Assembly: GCA_022749755.1 (NCBI GenBank)
Contig: CM040446.1
Span: 1,542,966 to 1,606,965 of the forward strand
Reading direction: 5' to 3'
Length of the DNA stretch: 64,000 nt
From: Azadirachta indica
Taxonomy: Eukaryota; Streptophyta; Magnoliopsida; Sapindales; Meliaceae
This document shows positions 54,071 through 64,000 of this stretch, in pieces. A program made the position numbers and the translations under genes. Position 1 is the stretch's first letter; each line of letters starts with the position of its first letter. The notes under the pieces were generated by a model that was given only the letters and a program-made list of their open reading frames with translations, searched no databases and was not told the origin of the DNA.

Positions 54071-57000
54071 TTATCTGGGTTCCAGCAGGGAAATATCTTG
54101 TTCATTGAACGAATAAGTATTAGTCCCGGAAGTGGAGCCACTCTGGACATTTTTCCCATCATCCTTGACTGAAAATGCAGGCCTTTTGGGAGCAGAAATA
54201 TTTGCCATTGATTCATTTCTGAGCATGGAAGACACTTCTAACATGGAAGGTCTGTCCTCTGGATTTTCTTGCACGCAAAGCAGTGCTACGTGCATACAGT
54301 TCAGGAGTTTGCATGGTGAAGATGAATCATCTAGTGATTGATCAATGAATTCCTTGCCTCTGTTGTATCTCCATTGCTCATATGCCTGCTTATAAGTGAA
54401 TAATATCACGATCAATCTAACACAAAAATGAAAGAAAGGTTTTCATAAATGACTTACATATTCAAGAAGGTTCAAATTTTCACTGGTGCCATAATAGCAT
54501 GCGTTCCTCTTGCCACTAATTATCTGCAGAAGCAGAACTCCAAAGCTGTAAACATCATATTTCATGGAGTATACTCCTTTTCTTACATATTCAGGAGGAA
54601 CATAGCCACTGCAAAATACATACATCAACAAGGGTTTGTAAGTACTTGATAATTGAAAATAGAAATGAGATACTGAATTTTGATTATTGCTTACTATGTT
54701 CCAACAATTCTATCTGTGTTTGCTTCGTACACATCTTTTCTGAAGAGTCTAGCCAGTCCAAAATCTGAAATCTTGGGATTCATTTCATTGTCTAATAAAA
54801 TGTTGCTAGCTTTTAAATCTCTGTGAATGATGGTGAAGTTTGAGTATTCTTGAAGATACAGAAGCCCTTGAGTAACCCCTTCAATGATATTCACTCGCTT
54901 TTCCCAATCCAAAACATAACGCCTAATTGGGTCTGCAAAAGTTTAAGCTATTAGATAAGCGCCTAGGATTAATATTTGAGGGTCTGACAAACCCTCTTGC
55001 CTGGAACGTTGATTCAATGAGATCAAGTAGTTAATTAACGTTCTAGTAAAGCTGAACTGAAGCTCTTGGGTTAAGTATACTGACCAAAGAGATAAAGATC
55101 CAGGCTTTTGTTTGGCAGGTACTCATATATCAGCATTTTTTCATCAGTCTCAGTGCAATATCCCAAGACCCTAAGAAGATTTACATGTTGAAGTCTTGCT
55201 GTAAGAGAAACCTCATTTTTGAATTCCTCTAGTCCTTGAGTAGATGTTGCTGAAAGTCTCTTCACTGCGATTTCCTGCCCTCCTGGTAAGTTTCCCTACC
55301 AAAAATATGCACACCAATGGTTTAGAATCTGGCTGCCACAAGCAATCCAGATGCAAAATCTCATTCTGCTTTTACCCCCACATAGCAATGAACGGAAGAA
55401 CTTCCCTTTTTACCCTATTTTGGAAATCCAATGACTCAATCATATGGATATGCAAGATAAAGAACACTACCTTATAAACAGGGCCAAATCCACCCTCTCC
55501 AAGCTTGTTTGCCAAGGAAAAGTTGCTTGTAGCTGCTTTGATTTCTGCAAAACTAAAAACTTGCAGAATTGGTGCATCTCTTCCAAAATTTTCAGCTGCT
55601 GGTGAAATATTTTCCGGAATTGACAGGCTTCTCCTCTTGCCACAAAGTATCAACCCCGAAGCTAAAAGGGAAGTGGAAAAAATGAGGAAGAAACCAAACA
55701 TATATTTCTTCATTTAAATTGTAATTGGTAATGAAATTGAAAAATTTGTTACCCTTTGACTTGATTGCTGCCCTTTGAAAATAGCATATCAGGAAGACTA
55801 TCAGGATGAAAACAAAAGCAATTGGAAGCAAAATTATTAACAGTGACCTCTGTTTGTCTTCCTGATTATTTTCTTCTGCTGTCAAAATTTGTAGACATTT
55901 CAGCAAAAACATCTGTAGACATTTCCTGTATAATTTTCTTCAGACTATAAAATGACATACCTGCGCTAGAAAGTGCCCAGTTGTCATCATTAGAAAGTTG
56001 AAAAGCCTTGTAACCAAGCAAATTCTTCTCCTTGGCATAAGAAATCTTTGCTTTAATGGTTTCCACTCCATCATAATTGATCCAAGTTGTTCCACTGGTG
56101 AAGAAATTCACCACATAAGTAGCATTGTACACAGAAGCAGCTCCATAACCATAATTCTGAATAAATGCTCTGATAAATTTGTAGCCCATGGAACCATCAA
56201 TGGTGACACCAGGCCCTGAAGCCGGGGCACCTACATTGTTGTCTTTGGAGTTCACCAATGTCCATGCATAGCCATGGAAAGGCACTCCCAGAACCAGTTT
56301 GTTAGCCGGAAAGCCTAATTTTAACCATTCCCTTATGCCAAAATCAGTGCTGATATTGCTTGAAGGATTGTACAATGCAGCATGGGGACCTGTAACATTT
56401 TCCCTCGAAGGCATGTGATAGTCATATGCAACTAAATGTGCCCAATTCAAGTTCTTCTTCATTGAATCAATAGGATAATTCACAGGTTCATGAGTTGGCG
56501 AATAACGAATTGCCATTGACAATGTCAATTCTGGCCGGTCAGTTGAGTTTCTTGGGTCAGAAGAAACAGCAGATCCCCATTCATCCAAAAATATTCCCAA
56601 ATTGTTCCAGTCTGCTCTGCTAGGCCACAGCCAGAACAAGTCTATACCATGAAATCCATAGCTCCTGGCAGTTCTTATTGAAGATTCAATAAAAGACTTT
56701 CTGTGAGAAGAATTACCAACCATTGAAGATAAAACTGAAGGGTTGATATTTTTATTCCCCAAAATTGATTGATATGTTGAATTCTGTCCATTCCAGACTG
56801 ATAGAAGAGATTTAACAGATGGGTTTTTTCGCCTGATGATGTTGTTGAAGTTTGAAAAGTATTGTTGACTGGCAGAGGGGATAGAGAGCTGGAAGGTGGA
56901 AGAATCAACTTCTGCAAAAGCACATATAAGGTGAGTAAACAAGGCAGAATTTATATCAGATATCTGAAATTCACTTCCAGTTAACCAATAAGCAGCTTTT

Positions 57001-57086
57001 ATCCAATTTTGTGCAGCCGAAAATTTCAGCTGAGAAGAAGAAAGGAAGGTGAAGAAGAAGAGAAACGTGACAAATTTGGTCGCCAT
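54071..57086 (-). CDS. Chitinase-like receptor kinase (CHRK1-type), inactive GH18 ectodomain, copy A
   Basis: Seven minus-strand exons: 57086-55961, 55878-55753, 55661-55471, 55295-55085, 54932-54695, 54608-54458, 54385-54071. Total about 785 aa. Order: signal peptide ([18 protein letters not shown]), GH18-like ectodomain (about 26-375), membrane helix ([19 protein letters not shown], about 388-408), then a Ser/Thr kinase with [29 protein letters not shown] and GYVPPEY, all intact. The ectodomain keeps the fold strands and DYH but its active site reads [10 protein letters not shown] where chitinases have [10 protein letters not shown], so the catalytic Glu and two Asp are gone. The terminal substrate Trp is also replaced (YKAFQLS). 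Tobacco CHRK1 is the known relative and likewise lacks the catalytic Glu. It should sense a ligand rather than hydrolyse one. Kinase introns match CRK/S-domain receptor kinases. Confidence 0.92.
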
Positions 57087-58953
57087 GAATGGAAGGTAGT
57101 TGATACCTTGTACTATATGTGTTAAATGTAAACTGTGACACGTTTGGTGACTCCCAAGACTTCCACATGTGAAAGCTTCTTTGCCACAGATTCTACCAGA
57201 AAAAAGAGAAAACAACAGCAAAGGAAACAAATATATTGTGGAAAATTATTAATGTTGATAAGTAACTTTGGCAGAATTTAATAGAAAGGAAAGAAAAGTC
57301 AATGATGCATTTTACATCAAACTAGAATTTGCACATGCACAGTTGTACAATTGTACCATATATTTTTCAATTGTTCTGTTGCAATCTCCAATTATTTTAT
57401 AAATGAGAACATATGAATCAAATGTGAAAGATTTATATATGTTATACATACATGTACGGTAGTATAACCCTTTTTATCATCTTTTGGTCAACTTCATCTT
57501 GATAGCCATGTGAAAGAATGGCTTAATATCCTACTAGCAAATAATTCAGTTTTCTAATATTATAAAGAAGTGTTTATTTGTTTAGGAAACATAAAATAAA
57601 CGGTTTTATTTGCTTTCATTATCAAATTCAACGTCACAAAAAACTTTCTGACTTCTAGGTTCTTCAAAAAAATTATAGCTATTATTTTTCAAATTAAATA
57701 AAACCAACTGTTGAAATATACTGTTACTTATTTAATTATTAGATTAAGATATAATAAGACTTTGGACTTCAGGTTTCATTTATATAATTATTGAGCTTGG
57801 CAGCTTGCACCAATTGCAGGGGAAAACCGACAACTGATATTTGTTGAAAAGAACTGAAATTAGTTAAAACCTCTTGACTTTTTCTCATTGCTGCTGCCTG
57901 CTAGTGACCAATTAATGGCTCACTGCTTGAAAAATGGAAAATTTCCTTTTGCTCTGTTGTTTTCTATCATAAATACTCTCTGATTCATTTGTGCTTATTT
58001 AATTTTTTGCTAATTTTTATATTAGTTCATTTTTCCTGAAAAAAGTTACAGAAGTTTCACTAAATGATAACTATCCAAGATTATCTTCCTTGGTGTATCA
58101 AAGAAACAGATAATCTGCAATTCATTATCCCCAAAAATTATCTATACAGAATTTATGGGCAGTTTTGTAATGTCTCTTGCCTACAATACTGCATATTTAC
58201 TACGCTGAAATTATGGCTTCTATGTTGGTTGTGGAAATTGCTCAACTCTTTTTAGTCCAAGAATGCCAATGGCCTAGAAGACGCGTGCCGAATCATTTGC
58301 CCTCTTTATGTCATTTCAACGCTATGTTTTCGCTGCTTAATCATGTTTTTGTGCTCATTATCTCTACCTTTTTATTATTAAAAAAATTACAGATTACAAA
58401 TTTCAATTTTGAAGGAGCCTTGAAACTATTCCGATTAGAAAAAATAATCAAAGGAGGCAATACTTACGTTGACATTAATCTTCTCTAAGCTTGACTTTGA
58501 GGCAGTAGACTCTCAATCTTATGCGTTCATGTTGTCGGAAATTTAAATGACTAGGAACATGTTTTTAAAACAAATGTCAATGCGTGAAAGTAGACATTTC
58601 ATTGTAAGAAAGGGAAGAAGTCTGCTGTGTTTTGGAAGCACAACTAGTTTTCTTCAAGAAATTTTTTTTGAGAAGTTATTCTACAGAAGAACGGCTGTAT
58701 GATGCAATTCTGATGTGAAATTAATTATATTAACAATTTGAATAAAAGAATACTCGTCACATATACAAGCAAGTTTTCTGTAGCTATATATCTCTGTTTC
58801 TCTTAGCAGGATAATCTGCAACCTCCCCAGTACTGGTATATCTTGAATACGACCAAAAAACAAATGAGCAGAATCTCTGAGTAGTATTCTTAATCTGGGA
58901 ACTGCAGATTCTTTAATATCTTCTTTAATTTTGTACCATGGCATTGTATTCAA
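57087..58953. other. Intergenic region between the two receptor kinases
   Basis: Left part is the promoter of copy A, with W-box-like motifs on the minus strand (TTGACT at 57297-57302, TTGACC at 57486-57491). The rest is AT-rich DNA with no supported gene. The 3' UTR of copy B lies at the right end. Confidence 0.6.
57297..57491 (-). promoter_or_regulatory. W-box-like motifs upstream of receptor kinase copy A
   Basis: TTGACT at 57302-57297 and TTGACC at 57491-57486 on the minus strand, 211-405 bp upstream of the start. W-boxes (TTGACY) bind WRKY defence regulators. Two copies in about 200 bp is suggestive only. Confidence 0.35.
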
Positions 58954-61900
58954 TTATCGCGGTACCAGTTGTGTAATTGTAGCATCATTGACAGAACAAA
59001 TTTTCACTTGCAATATGCAGTCACTTTCCTCATCTTCTTCTCTTTTAACTGAAAATGCAGGCTTCTTAGGAGTTTTGATGGCAGCAGTTACGCTTCTGAG
59101 CATTGTAAGAATTTCCAGCATGGTTGGTCTATCTGCAGGATTTTCTTGGACACATAGTAAAGCTACTTTCATGCATCTGATGAGTTTCCAAGGCGAAGAT
59201 GAATCATCTAGTGTTGAATCAAAAAACTCCATTCCATCACCGTGTTTCCATAGCTCATATGCCTGGAATAATGAAAATGTTAATCCAGATTTGTACTTTA
59301 AAGTAACACATGTTGTCGAGAGAAAAGCTAACTTACATATTCTAACAAGTTCAAATTTTCGTATGGGCCATAATAGCATGAAGTTCTCTTGCCACTTATG
59401 ATTTGTAGAAGAAGAACTCCATAGCTATAAACATCATACTTCATAGAGTATTTTCCTTTTCCAACGTATTCAGGAGGAACATAGCCACTACAATTCATAT
59501 ATGAAAGAAAATATTGTCAATTTATTTTATTCAACAGAGGAAAAAAGACATGATATTGTTAAGCTAGATATGTTGTAGGTCATGTACTTACTATGTTCCA
59601 ACTATCCGGCCCGTGTTTGCTTCGCATTCATCTTTTTTAAAAGCTCTAGCCATACCAAAATCTGATATCTTTGGGTTCATTTCATTGTCCAGCAAAATGT
59701 TGCTAGCCTTTAGATCTCTGTGAACTATGGTAAAATTTGAGTATTCTTGGAGATATAGAAGCGCTTGAGTAACACCTTCAATGATCCGAACACGTTTTGT
59801 CCAATCTAAGAGGTAACGCCTATGCATATCTGCATAAAACCAGACTCATGAACAATTACTTTTGTACAATGCTAGAAAGCAGAAAGTGCGTACAGCTTAA
59901 GATTTCACGGGTCTGAATGCTTACCAAAGATGTAGAAATCCAAGCTTTTGTTTGGCATGTATTCGTAGATTAGCATTTTTTCTTCTCTCTCTGTGCAAAT
60001 TCCCAAAACTGGTAGTAGATTTACATGTTGAAGCCTTGCCGTAAGCTTAACTTCATTTTCAAACTCTTCTACTCCTTGATGAGAAGTTCTGGAAAGTCTC
60101 TTCACTGCTATTTCCTGTCCCTTCGGCAATCTCCCCTGGCAAGGCCACATTTACCGGTGATTAAAACAGATATATTCTTAAGGGCTAGGAGATCAAAATC
60201 GATTATTTTAAGCTTTAACGGTTGACGAAAGTTTGCGAATTAGCAGCAATTAATTTCCCTCGAGTATAGGGCAAAGAAATTTCAGCAAATTGTTGTCCAC
60301 GATGTCCTAATTGAGACAATATTTCAAATATTGGTGTGCAGTATTAAACCAAGAATTTCTAAGCCAGAAACAACCTACGTTTAAACCAAAAATCTTATCA
60401 ATAGTACCTTATATACAGGGCCATATCCACCCTCCCCCAGCTTATTTTCAATTGAAAAGTCATTTGTAGCCACTTTAATGGTTGTAAATCTGAACACTTG
60501 TAGATTATTGGCATTTCTGTCAATGTTTTCGGTAGCTGTTCTTTTTGTCAGCTTAGATACTGATTTTCTTGCAGTAACCAGAAGCCCTGAAAACAAAAAC
60601 AAATAAGAAAACCAATAGTTAGAAAAAGATGTTGCCACTACCTTTATTTCATGATCGATAATGGCACTCAAAAGTAGAATTTACCTCCTTTCTTGAATAC
60701 TATCCTTTGCAAGAAACATACTATGATTGCCAGAAGCAAAATAGTTGTGGCTAATGTGACTGGAATTATTACCAATAACCGTGGCTTGTTCTTCTTCAGA
60801 TCTTCTTCTTGAGCTGTAAAAATTGTATTCTATATTAATCAGAATGTTTAAGGAACAAAAAATAAAAAATTTAGGATTCAATTTCCCATTTGCATACCAG
60901 CAGAAGAAAGCTCCCATTTGTCATCATTGGCTAGTTGAAACACATAGTAACCGAGTAACCCTTTCTGTTTTGCAAATGAAACTTTAGTTCTAATAGCCTC
61001 AACACTATCAAAATTGATCCAATTATTTCCAGAACTAAAGAAATTCACTACATAAGTATCATTGTACGGGGAGTCAGCTCCGAAGCCATAATCCCGGATG
61101 TATGCTTTGATGATTTTGTAGCCCATTGAGCCATCTAACGTGATACCAGGACCTGAAGCTGGTGCACCAACTCCATTTTCATTCGGATTAACAAGTTTCC
61201 ATTCATAACCATGATATGGTAGTCCCAAAACAAGTCTGTTAGCTTGAAATCCCCTGTTTAACCATTCAGTTATGCTATTGTTGGTGTTAAGCCTAGTTGA
61301 AGGGCCATATAAAGCAGCGTGAGCTCCTGTAAATCTATCCCTAGTGGGCAGATAATAATCATAAGCTCTAATGTGTATCCAATCCAAGTTTCTCTGCATA
61401 GAATCTAAAGGATAACTCACTGATTCGAGTTCCGGCGAGTGATGACTTGTCATTACCAATAGCAGCTGAGACATACCCGAGTTTCTTGCCTCAGAAGTTA
61501 TCTCATTTCTCCACTCATCAAATAAGGTTCCTAAATTGGTCATGTTAGTGCTTTTGCCAGGTACTACACCCGTGAGGTCTAGCCCTTGAAAGCCGTGAAG
61601 CCGGGCTGTTTCTATGGAGGATTTGATGAAGGACTTTCTGTAAGCAGATTGATTGATCATTGAAGAAAAAGTTTCAGACTCTTGTTTACCGACCCAGATC
61701 GATAGAATGGTTACAACTGATGGGTTTTTGCGTTTTACAGTGCTGCTGAAACTGGAGAAGGATTGTTCATCGGTAGAGTTGATGAAAATATTGAAAGTGG
61801 TGGAATTTATTCTAGCGAAAGCACACATAAGGTGAGTGAAAAGAGCAGAGTTTATTTCAGAAATAGGGAGTTCACTGTGAGAATCCCAGTAGCCTCCTCT

Positions 61901-61987
61901 AATCCATTTTGGTGAGTTTGTGCACTGCAAATTGAGGGGAAGAGAAAGGAAAAAGAGAAGAAAGAGGGTGATGGTTTTGCAACCCAT
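58954..61987 (-). CDS. Chitinase-like receptor kinase (CHRK1-type), inactive GH18 ectodomain, copy B
   Basis: Seven minus-strand exons with the same layout as copy A: 61987-60898, 60813-60685, 60586-60408, 60135-59925, 59829-59592, 59487-59337, 59262-58954. Total about 768 aa. Signal peptide [22 protein letters not shown]18-like ectodomain (about 25-363), membrane helix ([21 protein letters not shown]), then an intact RD kinase ([36 protein letters not shown]). The active-site stretch is [11 protein letters not shown], so all catalytic acids except the second Asp are lost, by different substitutions from copy A. DYYLP replaces DYHGS. Exons 4-6 are 211, 238 and 151 nt in both copies. A tandem duplicate of copy A, with a diverged tail ending QLVPR. 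Presumed plasma-membrane receptor; ligand unknown. Confidence 0.92.
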
Positions 61988-64000
61988 GGAAGGAAAGAAG
62001 CAAACTCAAAAGTAATCTTAGAAGGAGATGTGAAAAGCATTTTTAGCAAGATGGAAAACGCTAAAATATAGCTGCCGACTTAATGAAGATTTCGTGAGAA
62101 AATGATACTCATCTCGTCTATGTTGCTCTCTTGTCTGCGTGTCAACCTTTATCTCTAATTTTCTTCATTTATTTTTTGCTGTTTTGTTTCCATATATGTG
62201 TACGGATTGCTAACTTTCGGGGATTTGAGATCGGTTGAATGCTGAACTATGCAATTAATATTATTAGAGGCTTTCTGTCGTCTTGTTTTTGTCCACAAGT
62301 CTTTATTTTCTTTTCTCTCTGTTGAATTATAAGGCAGAGAAAGAAAGAAAGTCTTTGTCGATCTTTTGAGTTTAATATATATATATATATATATATATAT
62401 TTAAATTTCTTTTAACTATTCTGATTAAGAGCATTCTCAAGTATACTTTTTAGTTCTTCGGAAATTAAAACTAAATATCAAATTTTCATCATTACAAAGT
62501 TTTTAACTTAATCTTTAAATACATAGCATATTTTTATCAAAAGGTGTATAGGTTGAACCGTCCTAACTTCATATTAAATATGTACGTAGTTATATTTCGT
62601 TGATTTTTTGTATCTAAGATTATTTTTTCGACCAAAAGAATAATCTCTTGCTCTCTCCCTTCCACACGGCATGGAGAAATTTATAATTCGAAAGTCTTTC
62701 AACTATGTCTTTATCAGTTGCAATTAATCAAATACGTCTTATTTAATTTGAAAACATTCACACGTGTTATAAAAAAAATTATTTCAAATAATAAAAGAGG
62801 AAAACACTTCACTCACAATTAACCCGATTAGGAGTAATCATAGAGGGCTAATTACTCTTCCAATATTACTTACTAAAAGTCTTAACATCAAATCAATAAC
62901 GAAATAATAAGTTAACTAACTTCTAACTTCTTAAGTATTTCTACTAATTAAGTATCAATGTGTTCTACCCATAATAATACATATGAAAAAGTCTTAGATA
63001 GAACAATTACATTATGTTTATAAGTTTATTCAATAAATTCTAATTATGTGTATATTCACTTCAAAATTTATCAAAATTTGAGAATAAAATTTAAAACATA
63101 TATGTTATATTTTTATAAGAAAAACTTAGACTATTTATTAGAAAATTCAATCATATTTGTCTATCTTATATCTAAGATTCTCTCCGTTTTAATTGGATGG
63201 TGCAATTGTTCGCTATCTAAATTTTTCTCCTATAAGAGTATTTTCTTCCTCTGAACTTTCAAGAATCTCTCCCCCTTCCCATACTAAGTGGACAAATTTA
63301 TATCGCTATCAGCTTTTCAACTGTTTCATTTATTATGTTTTCAACGCGTTTTGTAAGTTGACCCTATATTTTCTTTCAAAATATCATAATCATATTATAA
63401 TATTTAAATTTAAAAATTATAATAATATTTTAACCTTAACCATTTCTTTTCTTTAAAATTAATAATAAAATATTTATAACATTAACTATATATAATTTGG
63501 CAAGTTCCAAGATGTTTCCTTCTTAAGGTGCAAGTTCTCATAAATAGCTTTCTTTTCTTTTTACCTCTACACTCTCCAAAGATATTCTTTAAACAGCGTA
63601 AGCCAAATGGTAGCCATAATTATAAGCTTTTGTTTTACATGTTTGGGATATCGTGCTTTATCCCCTAGCATTTGGAGAAACAGCAATTACCCCCACCTGA
63701 GTTTACAGCCAATTCAAGAAACTTCCTTGACTTTTCAGGAAAAGTACAGATACCCCTACCATTATTTGTCTGTTAAGAATTTATTAACTTGAAGGCTATA
63801 TCAGTAATTTAAAATAAAATATACCACAACTATTTAAATTAAAATCATTTTTTGGATAAAACCCTCCCCGAACTTTGACTGAATACTTTCATAACTCTAA
63901 TGTTTTTAAAATATTTTTAAAAATTTTAATTTTATAATAATATCTATTATATCCCTATACATAATATTTGTTAAAAATAACTTATCAATTTCTAAAATTT
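61988..64000. other. Intergenic region to the window end
   Basis: Promoter of receptor kinase copy B, a (TA)n tract (about 62376-62401), then very AT-rich DNA. Small ORFs (for example near 63607-63792) have no recognisable domain and are not called. No gene supported to the window end. Confidence 0.6.
62376..62401. repeat. (TA)n microsatellite
   Basis: About 13 uninterrupted TA units about 390 bp upstream of the start of receptor kinase copy B. Confidence 0.8.

Noticed and set aside
57087..57230. Open frame upstream of receptor kinase copy A
   Set aside because: It starts at TTG and has no signal-peptide character. The ATG at 57086 opens a clean signal peptide.
63607..63792. ORF near the window end as a gene
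   Set aside because: No domain, no signal peptide, no neighbouring exon, and AT-rich codon use like non-coding DNA.

Overview
The window is nuclear DNA from a flowering plant. It has AT-rich intergenic DNA, many short GT-AG introns, plant-only families (EDR2-like, DCL4, plasma-membrane P3A H+-ATPase, receptor-like kinases), telo-box and site II promoter motifs, and no bacterial-type operons. The protein flavour is eudicot, probably a woody rosid such as Citrus. That assignment is inference from remembered similarity and was not tested. Exon borders below were set by hand from splice signals, reading-phase continuity and family resemblance.

Layout, left to right. 304-4577 (+): 3' part of an EDR2-like START/DUF1336 lipid-binding protein, whose 5' exons lie outside the window. 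8282-11596 (+): LRR receptor-like pseudokinase of the MOL1/TDR type. 13093-24229 (+): a complete 25-exon DICER-LIKE 4. 25350-30103 (+): MCM5 helicase subunit. 30903-33905 (+): FAD-dependent oxidoreductase related to the MnmC oxidase domain. 34128-36485 (-): WDR76/CMR1-type WD40 protein. 37204-40858 (-): plasma-membrane H+-ATPase. 43482-43844 (-): ribosomal protein eL39, with its ATG on a separate exon. 45036-47506 (+): DCN1-like neddylation factor. 48763-48987 (+): 74-aa membrane peptide. 49592-51503 (+) and 52079-53317 (-): two GH18 (class V) chitinases with intact active sites, the first carrying a long proline-rich domain. 54071-57086 (-) and 58954-61987 (-): two tandem receptor kinases whose ectodomain is a GH18 chitinase fold with a destroyed active site (CHRK1-like).

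The most interesting region is the 49.6-62 kb GH18 cluster. All four genes end their GH18 exon at the same place and in the same phase (phase 1, splitting an Ala codon). In the two chitinases a tiny last exon follows. In the two receptors a membrane exon and a CRK/S-domain-style kinase cassette follow. The locus therefore looks like a preserved record of exon shuffling that turned a secreted enzyme into a probable chitin-fold receptor, with active and inactive relatives still side by side.

The left half is mostly housekeeping genes, some with informative regulation: E2F-like sites upstream of MCM5 and the WDR76-like gene, short upstream ORFs in the DCL4 and H+-ATPase leaders, and telo-box/site II motifs at eL39. 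Two unexplained DNA foldbacks sit just downstream of MOL1-like and DCL4. No tRNA, rRNA, CRISPR array or intact transposon was recognised.
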